In this document: positions 21,821 to 31,509 of the stretch, in pieces
How positions within the stretch are numbered: the stretch's first letter is position 1
How the letters are laid out: every line of letters starts with the position of its first letter
NCBI GenBank assembly: GCA_947489705.1
Contig: CANLEQ010000003.1
Span: forward strand, 62,001-126,000
Reading direction: 5' to 3'
Length of the DNA: 64,000 nucleotides
Source of the DNA: an uncultured Paracoccaceae bacterium
GTDB lineage: Bacteria > Pseudomonadota > Alphaproteobacteria > Rhodobacterales > Rhodobacteraceae
The notes under the pieces: generated by a model
What the model was told of the DNA's origin: nothing
Databases searched by the model: none
What the model saw: only the letters and a program-made list of their open reading frames with translations
Program-made: the position numbers and the translations under genes

Positions 21821-21943
21821 TTCCTGTCCTTTTGTTCTCACGGGATAATCCCGATCTTCTGTTCGGCCCTCGGGCCACTTACGCTTCCGGATGGACGCCA
21901 TGAGCGCGTTCGCGGCGCGGCCACCCCCGGAAAATTTGCGCCG

Positions 21944-21971
21944 CCTATAGCATAACGGATATCAAAGGCAA
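21944..21971 (-). promoter_or_regulatory. Predicted acpP promoter
   Basis: On the reverse strand TTGCCT (21971-21966) and TATAGG (21949-21944) are separated by 16 bases. The transcript would start near 21937 and have a leader of about 115 bases before acpP. Confidence 0.5.
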
Positions 21972-22009
21972 ACGCCTTAGCGTCATATGCGCAAGGACGG
22001 CGATGCCGC

Positions 22010-22747
22010 TCAGACCATCGTCATGCCGCCGTTGACGTGCAGCGTCGCGCCCGTCACGTAGGCCGCCTCGGGACTGGCGAGATAGAGGACGGCGGCCGCG
22101 ATCTCGTTCGGGGTGCCCATGCGGCCGGCGGGGATCTGCGCCATCAGCGCGTCGCGCTGCTTGTCGTTGAGCCCTTCCGTCATCGCGGTCTCGATGAAGC
22201 CGGGCGAGACGCAATTGACGGTGATTCCGCGCGACGCCACCTCCTGGGCGAGGGATTTCGACATGCCGACCATGCCCGCCTTCGCGGCCGCGTAATTCGC
22301 CTGACCGGGATTGCCGGTCTGGCCGACGATGGACGAGATGTTGACGATCCGTCCCCACCGCGCCTTCATCATCGCGCGCAGGCTGGCCTGGCACAATTGC
22401 ATCGTCGCCGTCAGGTTCACGTCGAGGACCTGCGCCCAGTCGTCGTCGCCCATGCGCATCAACAGGTTGTCGCGGGTGATGCCGGCATTGTTGATCAGGA
22501 TGTCGAGCGATCCCATTGCATCGGCGGCCCGTTTGGGCAGCATCCGCAGCGCGTCGGCATCGCCGAGATCGCAGGGCATCGCAAAGGCCCCCTCGCCCAG
22601 CTCGGCCGCGAGTTCGTCGAGCGGACCTTGCCGCGTGCCAGAGAGGCCCACCTTCGCGCCCGCGCCATGCAGCACGCGCGCGATCTGCCCGCCGATTCCC
22701 CCGGATGCGCCCGTTACCAGGGCGGCCTTTCCTGCAAGGTCAAACAT
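22010..22747 (-). CDS. fabG: 3-oxoacyl-[acyl-carrier-protein] reductase
   Basis: NADPH-dependent reduction of 3-ketoacyl-ACP in fatty-acid elongation. The 245-residue short-chain dehydrogenase has the cofactor loop VTGASGGIGGQIA, NNAGITRDNLLMRM, the catalytic Ser in INISSIVGQTGNPGQ, the catalytic YAAAK motif, and SPGFIETAMTE. Two ATGs are adjacent (22750 and 22747); the second is preferred because it leaves 6 bases after GGGGAG and gives the family N-terminus MFDLAGKAALVTG. It follows fabD by about 20 bases in one operon. Confidence 0.96.
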   Translation of the reverse strand: MFDLAGKAALVTGASGGIGGQIARVLHGAGAKVGLSGTRQGPLDELAAELGEGAFAMPCDLGDADALRMLPKRAADAMGSLDILINNAGITRDNLLMRMGDDDWAQVLDVNLTATMQLCQASLRAMMKARWGRIVNISSIVGQTGNPGQANYAAAKAGMVGMSKSLAQEVASRGITVNCVSPGFIETAMTEGLNDKQRDALMAQIPAGRMGTPNEIAAAVLYLASPEAAYVTGATLHVNGGMTMV

Positions 22748-22771
22748 CATAATCTCCCCATTTGCGACGTA

Positions 22772-23701
22772 TCAAGAAATGGCCGCGCGCACGTCGTCGG
22801 GCGCACCGACCTGCCGGGTGGCGACGGATTTGTCGATCCGCCGGATCATCCCTGAAAGCGCCTTGCCCGCGCCCACCTCCCAGGTCTCGTCGATCCCGGC
22901 GGCGACCATCGCCTCAACGCTTTCGCGCCACCGAACGGCCCCGGTGACCTGGCGCACGAGAAGATCGCGGATCTCGTCGGGATCGCTGACCGGGGCGGCC
23001 GTGACGTTGGCCACGACCGGAACCGCCGGGCGCGCGATCGCGACCTCCGCGAGGGCGTCGCGCATCGCGCCGGCCGCGGGCTCCATGAGCGCGCAATGGA
23101 ACGGTGCCGAGACCGGCAGCATGACGGCCCGCCTCGATCCTGCGGCCTTCGCGAGTTCGACCGCGCGTTCGACCGCGTCCCGGTGGCCCGAGATGACGAC
23201 CTGGCCCGGATCGTTGTCGTTGGCGGCCTCGCAGACCCGATCGCCCGCGGCCTCCGCCGCGATCCGCGTCGCCGCGTCGAGATCGAGGCCGAGCAGCGCG
23301 GCCATCGCGCCTTCGCCCACCGGAACCGCGTCCTGCATCGCGCGACCTCGCCGGCGCAGCAGTCGCGCCGCGTCCGCGACACTCAGCGCGCCGGTCGCGG
23401 CGAGAGCGGAATATTCCCCAAGGGAATGACCCGCCGCCATCGTCGCGCGGTCCCAACCGAATCCTTCGGCCTCGAGCGCGCGGAACGCGGCCAGCGAGGT
23501 CGCCATGAGGGCGGGCTGCGCATTGGCCGTCAGCGTCAGCTCTTCGGCCGCACCCTCCCAGATCAGCGTGCTCAGCTTTTCGCCGAGCGCCGCGTCGACC
23601 TCCTCGAAGACCGCGCGGGCCGCCGGGTACGCATCGGCCAGATCCCGGCCCATGCCGATCATCTGAGCCCCTTGTCCGGGAAATACCAATGCCACCGCCA
23701 T
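22772..23701 (-). CDS. fabD: Malonyl-CoA--ACP transacylase
   Basis: Transfers malonyl groups from CoA to acyl carrier protein. The 309-residue protein starts MAVALVFPGQGAQMIGMG (FPGQGAQ signature), has the nucleophile motif GHSLGEYSALAA, the Arg of RRRGRAMQDA, and the catalytic His in VSAPFHCALM. The ATG at 23701 is the family-like start; the longer frame upstream reads into the divergent b561 promoter region. First gene of fabD-fabG. Confidence 0.96.
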   Translation of the reverse strand: MAVALVFPGQGAQMIGMGRDLADAYPAARAVFEEVDAALGEKLSTLIWEGAAEELTLTANAQPALMATSLAAFRALEAEGFGWDRATMAAGHSLGEYSALAATGALSVADAARLLRRRGRAMQDAVPVGEGAMAALLGLDLDAATRIAAEAAGDRVCEAANDNDPGQVVISGHRDAVERAVELAKAAGSRRAVMLPVSAPFHCALMEPAAGAMRDALAEVAIARPAVPVVANVTAAPVSDPDEIRDLLVRQVTGAVRWRESVEAMVAAGIDETWEVGAGKALSGMIRRIDKSVATRQVGAPDDVRAAIS

Positions 23702-23858
23702 GCCTGTCCTCCGAGCAAATTTGCAACGGCATAGACCTTCGCCGGGAGCTTCGCAATCTTTGGTGCGACCGTGCACATCCGCCGCGCGCGGGGCGGTGTT
23801 GTTCTGCCGGGGTGTCTCGGCAAGACTCGTGCGCTCAGAGACACCGCCGAGGCCCCCC

Positions 23859-25055
23859 ATGCGATTGAGCAATACCCAAGCCACCTACGGCTTCGTCACG
23901 AAGATCTTCCATTGGCTCACCGCGCTCCTGATCCTGACGGCGATCCCGCTGGGGCTCGTCGGGAGCGAGTTGCCGCAGGACACATCGGCGCAGGTGGCGC
24001 GCAAGGCCATGGTGTTCAGCCTTCACAAGACGCTCGGGGTGACGATCTTCTTCGTCTCGCTGATGCGGATCCTCTGGGCCGTCACGCAGACGAAGCCCGC
24101 CCCGGTCCATCAAGAGCAGCGCGGCGCGGCCCTGCTTGCGCAGGGCGTTCACTGGTCCCTCTACGGCGCGCTGATCGTCGTGCCGCTCTCGGGCTGGATC
24201 GGGCATGCCGCAGCCGAAGGCTTCGCCCCGATCCTCTGGCCCTTCGGGCAGTCGCTCCCGCTGGTTCCCAAATCGACCGGCGTCGAGGCAATCGCCTTCA
24301 CGACCCATTGGGTGTTCACGAAGGTCCTCATCGCATCGCTCGTCCTGCATGTGGCGGGGGCGGCCAAGCATGCCTTCGTCGATCGCGACGGTACGCTTTC
24401 GCGGATGTGGTTCGGGCCGGCGCCGGCAATCCGTGCGCATTCGGGCGAACGCCTCGGCGCCGCGTTCCTCCTGGCGGCGGCGGTCTATCTTGCCGGCGGT
24501 GCCACCGTCGTCGCCATCACCGCCGAAGAGCCCGCGACGCAATCCTCGGGCCGCGATGCCGGCGCCGGAAACTGGCAGGTCGAGACCGGCGAGATCGCCA
24601 TCGAGGTTCGGCAGATGGGGACGGCCATCGAAGGAAGCTTCGCCAACTGGACGGCGGACATCACCTTCGACGAAACCCTCCGCGACGGACGCCACGGCAC
24701 CGTGACGGTGACGATCGACATCCCCAGCCTTACCCTCGGATCGGTCACCGAACAGGCCATGGGCCCGCGCTATTTCGATGCCGAGAACAATCCGGAAGCC
24801 GTCTTCGAAGCGGAGATCGTGCCGGCGGACGACGGCTATATTGCCGAAGGCACGTTGTCCCTGGCCGGCGAGACGGCCGAGATCGACCTGCCGTTCGCCC
24901 TCGATATCGACGGCGACGCCGCGGAGATGACGGGGCGCACGATTATCGACCGGCGGAGTTTCGGCATCGGTGAGGGGCAGACGGATCCCGGAACGCTCGG
25001 CTTCGATGTCGGGGTCGATATCGCGCTGCGGGCCCGGCGCTTCACGGACGGGTAG
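23859..25055 (+). CDS. Cytochrome b561-YceI fusion protein
   Basis: A 398-residue two-domain protein. Residues 1-175 are a cytochrome b561 membrane domain with four helices; candidate haem-ligand histidines lie in KIFHWLTALL, FSLHKTLGV, QGVHWSLYG and IASLVLHVAG. A further helix (about 192-215) leads to a periplasmic YceI lipocalin-like domain (from about 230) beginning WQVETGEIAIEVRQMG, with MGPRYFDAENNPEAVF and RSFGIGEG, as in polyisoprenoid-binding YceI. The pairing suggests quinone or isoprenoid redox chemistry at the membrane, but this is inference. ATG at 23859 follows a weak GAGGCC ribosome site. A separate YceI gene converges on it. Confidence 0.88.
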   Translation: MRLSNTQATYGFVTKIFHWLTALLILTAIPLGLVGSELPQDTSAQVARKAMVFSLHKTLGVTIFFVSLMRILWAVTQTKPAPVHQEQRGAALLAQGVHWSLYGALIVVPLSGWIGHAAAEGFAPILWPFGQSLPLVPKSTGVEAIAFTTHWVFTKVLIASLVLHVAGAAKHAFVDRDGTLSRMWFGPAPAIRAHSGERLGAAFLLAAAVYLAGGATVVAITAEEPATQSSGRDAGAGNWQVETGEIAIEVRQMGTAIEGSFANWTADITFDETLRDGRHGTVTVTIDIPSLTLGSVTEQAMGPRYFDAENNPEAVFEAEIVPADDGYIAEGTLSLAGETAEIDLPFALDIDGDAAEMTGRTIIDRRSFGIGEGQTDPGTLGFDVGVDIALRARRFTDG

Positions 25056-25079
25056 CCCGGAACGCCGGAACAGACGGGA

Positions 25080-25652
25080 TCACTCTTCGGCGGGCGATCC
25101 TTCGAGGGAAATCTGGACCTCGACCTCGTCGCTGACGAAGGGCACGAACGCGTCGAGGCCGTAATCGCTGCGCATCAGCGTCGTCTCGGCGCTGAAGCCC
25201 GCGACCATGTTGCCCATCGGGCCCTCGCCGATATTGTTGAGCTCCGCGTCCAGCACGACTTCCTGCGTCACGCCATTGATCGTCAGATTGCCGGTGATCT
25301 CGGCTTCGTCGTCGCCCTCGACCGTGATCGAGGTGCTCTCGAAGGTGATCATGTCATCCTCGGTCGCCCCGAAGAAATCGTCGCTCATGAGGTGGTTGTA
25401 GAGCTCGGAATTCGTCTGCATCGACATGGTCGGGACGGAGACGCTCACCGAGGAGCTCTCGGGGTTTTCCTGGTCGAACGTGAACTCGCCCTCATACCCG
25501 AAGAAGATCCCGCGGGTGGTCGAGAAACCGCCATGGGTCCAGGAGAACAGGATCTCGCTATGCGCGGGATCGATCGTGTAGCGGACGGGCTCGGCATGGA
25601 CGCTGCCCGCGACGCAGGCAGCGGCGAGAGCGGTGGGGAGGAAAAGCTTCAT
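25080..25652 (-). CDS. Periplasmic YceI-family protein
   Basis: A 190-residue protein with a signal peptide (MKLFLPTALAAACVAGSVHA, cleavage after residue 20) and one YceI domain. It opens with RYTIDPAHSEILFSWTHGG and has the family's NHLMSDDFFGATEDDMITFES and ITGNLTINGVTQEVVLDAE. YceI proteins form a lipocalin-like barrel that can hold isoprenoid quinones; E. coli YceI is base-induced. It converges on the b561-YceI fusion with 24 bases between the stops, so both forms of the domain are encoded side by side. Confidence 0.9.
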   Translation of the reverse strand: MKLFLPTALAAACVAGSVHAEPVRYTIDPAHSEILFSWTHGGFSTTRGIFFGYEGEFTFDQENPESSSVSVSVPTMSMQTNSELYNHLMSDDFFGATEDDMITFESTSITVEGDDEAEITGNLTINGVTQEVVLDAELNNIGEGPMGNMVAGFSAETTLMRSDYGLDAFVPFVSDEVEVQISLEGSPAEE

Positions 25653-25764
25653 GAGTTGATTCCTTGTTGGGTTGGCATCGAGGTACCTAACAGCCGGCGG
25701 CCACCGCTCAATCGCGCATAGGCGAACATGTCGTGATCGCCTGCGAACACCCTGGACGCGCAGC

Positions 25765-25793
25765 TTGCATCGCGCGGCGATCGCGACTATAGG
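25765..25793 (+). promoter_or_regulatory. Predicted promoter of the rpsF operon
   Basis: TTGCAT (25765-25770) and TATAGG (25788-25793) lie 17 bases apart, an excellent housekeeping-type arrangement. Transcription would start near 25800, leaving about 100 bases of leader before rpsF. Confidence 0.6.
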
Positions 25794-25800
25794 CCACGGA

Positions 25801-25851
25801 CTTCCGCGAAGACGATGATCGGCGCAGCCTCTCGTGTCCGGGGCGCGGAAG
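25801..25851 (+). promoter_or_regulatory. Leader hairpin upstream of rpsF (possible S6:S18 autoregulatory site)
   Basis: CTTCCGCG at 25801-25808 pairs perfectly with CGCGGAAG at 25844-25851, at the very 5' end of the predicted leader; the 35-base loop contains CCGGGG and GGCGC. In many bacteria an S6:S18 complex binds a leader upstream of rpsF. I could not align the known consensus by eye, so only the hairpin is seen and the regulatory role is inferred. Confidence 0.35.
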
Positions 25852-25901
25852 GTTACATTCCCGGTCTTTGAAATGCGCCCTGAAACAGAACTGGACCAAC
25901 C

Positions 25902-26255
25902 ATGCCGCTTTACGAGCATGTCTTCATTTCCCGTCAGGACCTGTCGAACACGCAGGCCGAGGGGCTGATCGAGCATTTCGGCACGATCCTCTCCGACAAC
26001 GGTGGCACCCTCGTCGATCACGAATACTGGGGCGTCAAGACGATGGCCTACAAGATCAACAAGAACCGCAAGGGCCACTACGCCTATCTGCGCACGGATG
26101 CCGCGGCCCCCGCGATCCACGAGATGGAACGCCTGATGCGCCTGCACGACGACGTCATGCGCGTGATGACCATCAAGGTCGATGCGCACGAGGACGGCCC
26201 GTCGATCCAGATGCAGAAGCGCGACGACCGTGACGACCGTCGCCCCCGTCGCTGA
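25902..26255 (+). CDS. rpsF: 30S ribosomal protein S6
   Basis: A 117-residue S6 of the small ribosomal subunit. MPLYEHVFISRQDLSNTQAE and YWGVKTMAYKINKNRKGHYAY are the family signature regions, and the C-terminus is a charged tail (KRDDRDDRRPRR). S6 binds S18 on 16S rRNA. It is the first gene of rpsF-rpsR-rplI, 25 bases before rpsR. Confidence 0.98.
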   Translation: MPLYEHVFISRQDLSNTQAEGLIEHFGTILSDNGGTLVDHEYWGVKTMAYKINKNRKGHYAYLRTDAAAPAIHEMERLMRLHDDVMRVMTIKVDAHEDGPSIQMQKRDDRDDRRPRR

Positions 26256-26280
26256 TTACCCGAAGAAAGGACGCTAAACC

Positions 26281-26508
26281 ATGGCTGCTAAACCGTTTTT
26301 CCGCCGCCGCAAGGTCTGCCCCTTCTCGGGCGACAATGCACCCCGCATCGACTACAAGGACACGCGTCTGCTGCAGCGCTACATCTCCGAGCGTGGCAAG
26401 ATCGTGCCCTCGCGCATCACCGCCGTCTCGTCTAAGAAGCAGCGTGAGCTGTCGCGCGCCACCAAGCGTGCACGGTTCCTGGCCCTGCTTCCCTACGCCG
26501 TGAAATAA
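26281..26508 (+). CDS. rpsR: 30S ribosomal protein S18
   Basis: A 75-residue basic protein. [39 protein letters not shown] and [20 protein letters not shown] (the rRNA-binding patch) identify S18. It has the normal length and is preceded by AAGGAC. Middle gene of the operon; rplI starts 12 bases after the stop. Confidence 0.98.
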   Translation: MAAKPFFRRRKVCPFSGDNAPRIDYKDTRLLQRYISERGKIVPSRITAVSSKKQRELSRATKRARFLALLPYAVK

Positions 26509-26520
26509 GGAGTCCACCCA

Positions 26521-27180
26521 ATGGATGTTATTCTTCTGGAACGCGTGGCGAAGCTTGGCCAGATGGGCGATGTCGTCTCGGTCAAGCAGGGCTACGCCCG
26601 CAACTTCCTCCTGCCGCAGAAAAAGGCGCTCTGGGCCTCCAAGGCCAACGTCGCGGCCTTCGAGGATCAGAAAGCCCAGCTCGAGGCGCGCAACCTCGAG
26701 ACCAAGAAGGAAGCGCAGGAGCTGGCGACCCGTCTTGAAGGTCAGCAATTCGTCGTGATCCGCTCGGCCTCCGACGGTGGTGCGCTTTACGGGTCGGTCT
26801 CGACGCGCGATGCCGCCGAAGCCGCGTCCGAGAACGGCTTCGACGTCGATCGCAAGCAGGTGGCCCTCGGAGCGCCCATCAAGGAGCTCGGCCTGCACGA
26901 GGTGATCGTGACGCTGCACCCCGAGGTCGAGGTGACCATTCAGCTCAACGTCGCCCGCTCGGCCGACGAGGCGGAGTTGCAGTCGCGCGGCAAATCGATC
27001 CAGGAACTGGCCGCCGAAGAAGAGGCCGCCGCGGAGTTCGAGATCCAGGAGCTCTTCGACGATATCGGAGCGGCCCAGATGGACGAGTTAGAGAGCGAAG
27101 TCGAACAGCGCAACGATCAGCCTGCGACGCAGGAAAAGTCGACGCTCGACGAGAAGCTGGGCCGCGACGACGACGCCTGA
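26521..27180 (+). CDS. rplI: 50S ribosomal protein L9
   Basis: A 219-residue L9, binding 23S rRNA and helping hold reading frame. The N-terminal domain [21 protein letters not shown] and [15 protein letters not shown] are the signature; [11 protein letters not shown] and [15 protein letters not shown] belong to the C-terminal domain. It is longer than the 149-residue E. coli protein because of a C-terminal acidic extension of about 55 residues (from about 165), which is common in Rhodobacterales. An AAGGAGT ribosome site precedes it. Last gene of the operon, followed by a strong terminator. Confidence 0.97.
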   Translation: MDVILLERVAKLGQMGDVVSVKQGYARNFLLPQKKALWASKANVAAFEDQKAQLEARNLETKKEAQELATRLEGQQFVVIRSASDGGALYGSVSTRDAAEAASENGFDVDRKQVALGAPIKELGLHEVIVTLHPEVEVTIQLNVARSADEAELQSRGKSIQELAAEEEAAAEFEIQELFDDIGAAQMDELESEVEQRNDQPATQEKSTLDEKLGRDDDA

Positions 27181-27205
27181 GCGGTTTCGTCGCCCATGTG
27201 ACCCG

Positions 27206-27241
27206 AGCCGCGCCGGAGACCTCTCCGGCGCGGCTTTTCTT
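27206..27241 (+). terminator. Rho-independent terminator of the rpsF operon
   Basis: AGCCGCGCCGGAGA (27206-27219) and its perfect complement (27222-27235) form a 14-bp GC-rich stem, followed by TTTTCTTT. The nominal 2-base loop will open by one or two pairs. Confidence 0.85.
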
Positions 27242-27360
27242 TACGCGGCGGCACCCCTTCATCGGCGCGGCCGTTCCGACGCTCGGAGCGACGGACGATT
27301 GTCGGATGGGAGCGCACCTGAAGGCATGGACACCCGCACTCGAGCGCCGGCGCATCCCGA

Positions 27361-27391
27361 AAGAATAAGGGCGCACCCGAAGGCGCGCCCT
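27361..27391 (-). terminator. Rho-independent terminator of tig
   Basis: A 10-bp stem with one mismatch (27368-27377 with 27382-27391) closed on the reverse strand by a UUCG tetraloop, followed on that strand by TATTCTTT. It lies 29 bases beyond the tig stop. Confidence 0.8.
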
Positions 27392-27419
27392 GAAATCCGT
27401 CGCAAAAGGACGCCAGAGC

Positions 27420-28754
27420 TCAGACGGTTTCGTCTTCCTCGAGCTTCTGGACTGCTTCCTGAAGCTCTTCCTTCGTGATTTCCTTTTCGGTCACGTCGGC
27501 CTGATCGAATACCAGATCGACGACCTTGTCCTCGAAGAGGGGCGCCTGGATCTGCTGGCGGGCCTGCGGGTTCTGCTGCACGAACTCGAAGAACTGGCGT
27601 TCCTGACCGGGATACTGGCGCGCCTGGTTCATCACCGCCTGCGTCATTTCCGCGTCTGTCACCTGTACTTCGTGCTTGCGGCCGAGTTCGGCCAGGAGCA
27701 ACCCGAGACGCACGCGCCGTTCGGCAAGTTTCATGTGCTCGGCGTCGGGCTCGATATTGGCGTGGTCATGCCCCTCGACGTCGGGATTTTCCTCGTGCCA
27801 GAGTTGATGGGCGATCTGCTTGGCCTCGGCATCGACGAGCGACGGCGGAAGATCGAAGCTGACCTTCTCGTCGAGACGGTCGAGAAGCTGACGCTTCATC
27901 ACCGCGCGCGACGCCTGGCCGTATTCCGCCACGAGACGTTCGCGGATCTGGCCCTTCAGACCTTCGAGATCCTCGGCGCCGAACTGCTTGGCGAGGTCGT
28001 CGTTGATCTCGGCCTTCGCGGGGGCTTTGACCTCCTTGACGGTACAGGCGAACGAGGCCTGCTTGCCGGCAAGATGGGCGGCCTGGTAATCGGCCGGGAA
28101 ATCGACGGTGACCTCGACCTCGTCGCCGGCCTTGGCGCCCTTGAGCTGCTCCTCGAAGCCGGGGATGAAGCTGTTGGATCCGAGCGTCAGGGGATAATCC
28201 TGCGCCGCGCCACCCTCGAACGGCTCGCCGTCGATGCTGCCGACGAAGTCGATCACGACCTGATCGCCATCCTCGGCCGCGCCGTCCTTGGCTTCGAAGT
28301 TCTGGGCGCTTTCGGCAAGCTGGGTCAGCGCGTCGTCGACCGCCGTCTCGTCGGGCGTTACGACCAGCTTTTCCAGGCTGATCGTGGAGGCGTCGAATTC
28401 GGGAATGTCGGGCAGCGCCTCGTAGGTCATGTCGACCTCGACATCGTCGCCTTCGTTCCAGTTCTTGTTGGTCATCTGGACATCGGGCTGCATCGCGGGA
28501 CGATCGCCGGTTTCCTCGAAATGCTTCTGCATGGCGCCGTCGACCGATTCCTGCATCGCCTCGCCGGTGAGCCGCGGTCCGAACTGCTTTTTCAGCAGCG
28601 CGAGAGGCACCTTGCCCTTGCGGAAACCCTTCATCTCGACATCGGGCTGCGCCTCGACGAGCTTCTGCTCGACCTTGGCGTTGAGCTCCTCGGCCGTGAC
28701 AATGATGTGGTAGCCACGCTTGAGGCCTTCGTTCAGGGTCTCGTTGACCTGCAT
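27420..28754 (-). CDS. tig: Trigger factor
   Basis: Ribosome-associated chaperone and peptidyl-prolyl isomerase, 444 residues. The N-terminal ribosome-binding signature is [17 protein letters not shown]. The FKBP-like domain follows with [20 protein letters not shown] and [16 protein letters not shown]. The C-terminal helical cradle is the remaining 200 residues and ends in an acidic tail. The gene lies 22 bases downstream of a tRNA-Leu on the same strand, so the two may share a transcript; a terminator follows. Confidence 0.97.
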   Translation of the reverse strand: MQVNETLNEGLKRGYHIIVTAEELNAKVEQKLVEAQPDVEMKGFRKGKVPLALLKKQFGPRLTGEAMQESVDGAMQKHFEETGDRPAMQPDVQMTNKNWNEGDDVEVDMTYEALPDIPEFDASTISLEKLVVTPDETAVDDALTQLAESAQNFEAKDGAAEDGDQVVIDFVGSIDGEPFEGGAAQDYPLTLGSNSFIPGFEEQLKGAKAGDEVEVTVDFPADYQAAHLAGKQASFACTVKEVKAPAKAEINDDLAKQFGAEDLEGLKGQIRERLVAEYGQASRAVMKRQLLDRLDEKVSFDLPPSLVDAEAKQIAHQLWHEENPDVEGHDHANIEPDAEHMKLAERRVRLGLLLAELGRKHEVQVTDAEMTQAVMNQARQYPGQERQFFEFVQQNPQARQQIQAPLFEDKVVDLVFDQADVTEKEITKEELQEAVQKLEEDETV

Positions 28755-28776
28755 ATCGCCTTATCCTTCTCGTCCA

Positions 28777-28861
28777 TGGTGCGGGTGAAGGGACTTGAAC
28801 CCCCACGCCTTGCGGCGCTTGGACCTAAACCAAGTGCGTCTACCGATTCCGCCACACCCGC
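28777..28861 (-). tRNA. tRNA-Leu (anticodon TAG)
   Basis: The reverse strand folds into a class II tRNA: acceptor GCGGGTG (28861-28855) pairs with CACCCGC (28787-28781), with discriminator A and an encoded CCA end (28779-28777). The anticodon stem is CTTGG/CCAAG with loop TTTAGGT, giving TAG. A long variable arm (CGCCGC AAG GCGTG region) and GGTTCAAGTCC T-arm are present. The A-box stretch TGGCGGAATCGGTAGACGC is typical of tRNA-Leu. Confidence 0.96.
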
Positions 28862-29017
28862 AAAACTAGGGAACACGACGGCCCCCGAAAATTCGCGCCT
28901 TCCTAGCAAAGGGGTCTGCGGGATGCGAGCGGAAAAGCGGCCCGCGCGCGCACCCTCGGGCGGATTGTCGACGCATTTCGGCCCGGCATGCGGGTCACCC
29001 GCGCCGGGATAGGCCGT

Positions 29018-30148
29018 TCAGGACGCCGCGCCGACGCTCCGCGCGGCATCGTCGGGCTGCGAGAGGCACCCGCCGCCCGCCGGGGTGGAAACGCCCGTGG
29101 TCCCCGGCGCCGTGAGCGGCCATCCGCGCGCGGACCGCACCGCCAGATAGCCGAAGGCCTGCGCCTCGAGCATGTCGCCGTCGAGGCCGACGCTCTCGAC
29201 CGGCTCGACCGGGCAGTCGCATCGCTCGGCCAAAAGGCGCATGACCAGCGGGTTCGATCGTCCCCCGCCGGCCACCAGCATACGGTCGGGCGCCGCGGGG
29301 CAATGCTTGAGCCCGAGCGCCGCGGCAAGCGCCATCGCCGCGGTGAGCGTGGCGGCCGCATCCGCGTCGGGCAGATCCGCGACCGCCTCGAGCAGCCACG
29401 CGAAATCGTTCCGGTCGAGCGATTTGGGCGGAACGCGGCGAAACCAATCGTGCGCCGCGAGCCGGTCGAGGACCCCTGTGTCGGGGGTGCCCGATTGCGC
29501 CAGCGCCCCGTCCTCGTCCATGTCGCGGCCGGTCCTCGCGCGCATCAGGTCGTTGAGCGGCGCATTGCCGGGCCCCGTGTCGAAGGCGAGGCAGGCCCCC
29601 GCCTCGGCGGGATTCGCGATCCGCGGATCGACCCAGGAGAGATTGCCGACCCCGCCCAGATTGAGGAAGGCGAGCGGCGCATCCGCCCCCATCCATCTCG
29701 CGCAGGCGTGATGGAAGAACGGAACCAACGGCGCGCCCTGCCCGCCCATCGCGACGTCGGTGCTGCGGAAGTCCCACACGACGGGGCAGTCGAGCATATG
29801 CGCCAGAAGGCGCCCGTCGCCGATCTGGCACGTCCCGCGCCCGCCGGGATCGTGGGCGGTGGTCTGGCCGTGAAAGCCCACGACATCCGCGCCCGCCATC
29901 TGGCCCAGAAGCGCGGCATGGGCCGCGACGACGAGAGCGGCCGCCTCGGGAGCCGGATCCCATTGTCCCATCGCCGCGCGCAGGACGTCGCGTTCCGCGG
30001 CATCGTAGGGTCGGTAGTCGTGCGCGCCGAACGCGAAGACCTGCGCGCCGTCGGTCAGGACCATCGCCGCGTCCACCCCGTCGAGCGATGTGCCCGACAT
30101 CGTGCCCAGCGCCCAGACGGGCCCCGACTTCAACGCCTCCAGCAACAT
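29018..30148 (-). CDS. anmK: Anhydro-N-acetylmuramic acid kinase
   Basis: Phosphorylates and opens 1,6-anhydro-MurNAc during cell-wall recycling. The 376-residue protein has the N-terminal ATP motif [15 protein letters not shown], then [41 protein letters not shown] and the C-terminal [15 protein letters not shown]. It is divergent from tyrS, an arrangement I know from other Rhodobacteraceae. The start at 30148 removes a 22-residue upstream extension that does not match the family. Confidence 0.93.
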   Translation of the reverse strand: MLLEALKSGPVWALGTMSGTSLDGVDAAMVLTDGAQVFAFGAHDYRPYDAAERDVLRAAMGQWDPAPEAAALVVAAHAALLGQMAGADVVGFHGQTTAHDPGGRGTCQIGDGRLLAHMLDCPVVWDFRSTDVAMGGQGAPLVPFFHHACARWMGADAPLAFLNLGGVGNLSWVDPRIANPAEAGACLAFDTGPGNAPLNDLMRARTGRDMDEDGALAQSGTPDTGVLDRLAAHDWFRRVPPKSLDRNDFAWLLEAVADLPDADAAATLTAAMALAAALGLKHCPAAPDRMLVAGGGRSNPLVMRLLAERCDCPVEPVESVGLDGDMLEAQAFGYLAVRSARGWPLTAPGTTGVSTPAGGGCLSQPDDAARSVGAAS

Positions 30149-30212
30149 CGGGTTTTCCTTTCTCGGTCCGGCGGATATAGGGTCGTGCAGACGCAAGATG
30201 GACCCAAATCCC

Positions 30213-31466
30213 ATGACCTACCAGCCGAAATCCGATTTCCTCCAGGTGATGATCGAGCGGGGATATCTGGCCGATTGCACCGATTACGAGGGGCTCGATC
30301 AGGCGCTCCGCACGGGACCGGTTCCGGCCTATATCGGCTACGACGCCACGGCAAAGTCGCTGCATGTGGGACATCTGCTCAACGTGATGATGCTGCGCTG
30401 GCTGCAAAAGACGGGGCATCAGCCGCTGACCCTGATGGGCGGCGGCACGACCAAGGTGGGCGATCCGAGCTTTCGGGCCGACGAGCGTCCGCTGCTGAGC
30501 TCGGAGCAGATCGGCGACAACATCGCCGGGATGCAGGGCGTCTTCGCCAAGTATCTCGACTATGGCGAGGGGGGGACCGACGCGCGGATGCTCGACAACG
30601 CGGAATGGCTTGACGGGCTCAACTACCTGACGTTCCTGCGCGATATCGGCCGGTATTTCAGCGTGAACCGGATGCTGTCGTTCGAGTCGGTCAAGTCGCG
30701 GCTCGACCGGGAGCAGTCGCTGTCCTTCCTTGAATTCAACTACATGATCCTGCAGGCCTACGATTTCCTGGAGCTCAACCAGCGCTACGGCTGCGTGCTG
30801 CAGATGGGCGGAAGCGATCAGTGGGGCAACATCGTCAACGGCATCGACCTGACCCGGCGCGTGGCGGACACGTCCGTCTTCGGCCTGACATCGCCGCTTC
30901 TGACCACGTCGGACGGGCGCAAGATGGGCAAGAGCCAGGGCGGCGCGGTCTGGCTCAATGCCGACATGCTGAGCCCCTACGAGTTCTGGCAGTTCTGGCG
31001 CAACACCACCGATGCCGATGTCGGCCGGTTCGCGCGGCTCTATACCGAACTTCCGATCGACGAATGCGACCGTCTGGGCGCGCTCGCGGGATCGGAGATC
31101 AACGCCGCCAAGATCATCCTCGCCAACGAGGTCACGGCGCTCTGCCACGGCCGGGAGGCCGCCGAGGCGGCCCACGCCACCGCGCGCGAAGTGTTCGAGC
31201 ATGGCGGCACCGGAGAGGAACTGCCAACGCTGTCACTGCCCCGGCACGAGGCTTCGGCCGGGATCTCGGTGGTGCAGCTCATCGTGCGCGCTGGTCTCGC
31301 CAAGTCCGGCAAGGACGCCAAGCGCCTGATCGCCGAAGGGGGCGCGCGGATCGACGATGCGGTTCTCACCGATGCGGGCCTCGTTCTCGACGACGCCGCC
31401 CTCGCGCAGCCCGTCAAGCTCAGCGCCGGGCGCAAGCGTCACGCGCTCGTCACGATCGCCCCTTGA
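30213..31466 (+). CDS. tyrS: Tyrosine--tRNA ligase
   Basis: Class I synthetase charging tRNA-Tyr, 417 residues. The HIGH-type motif is [15 protein letters not shown], the tyrosine pocket includes [14 protein letters not shown], and the KMSKS-type motif is [14 protein letters not shown]-terminal S4 RNA-binding domain has [23 protein letters not shown] at 30213 (MTYQPKSDF) matches relatives; an ATG at 30198 is the alternative, and neither has a good ribosome site. A TATAGG-like -10 box lies in the 64-base divergent gap with anmK. Confidence 0.96.
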   Translation: MTYQPKSDFLQVMIERGYLADCTDYEGLDQALRTGPVPAYIGYDATAKSLHVGHLLNVMMLRWLQKTGHQPLTLMGGGTTKVGDPSFRADERPLLSSEQIGDNIAGMQGVFAKYLDYGEGGTDARMLDNAEWLDGLNYLTFLRDIGRYFSVNRMLSFESVKSRLDREQSLSFLEFNYMILQAYDFLELNQRYGCVLQMGGSDQWGNIVNGIDLTRRVADTSVFGLTSPLLTTSDGRKMGKSQGGAVWLNADMLSPYEFWQFWRNTTDADVGRFARLYTELPIDECDRLGALAGSEINAAKIILANEVTALCHGREAAEAAHATAREVFEHGGTGEELPTLSLPRHEASAGISVVQLIVRAGLAKSGKDAKRLIAEGGARIDDAVLTDAGLVLDDAALAQPVKLSAGRKRHALVTIAP

Positions 31467-31509
31467 GGCCCACGCACCATCACAGCTCCTCGCCCGAAAG
31501 AGATCATTC

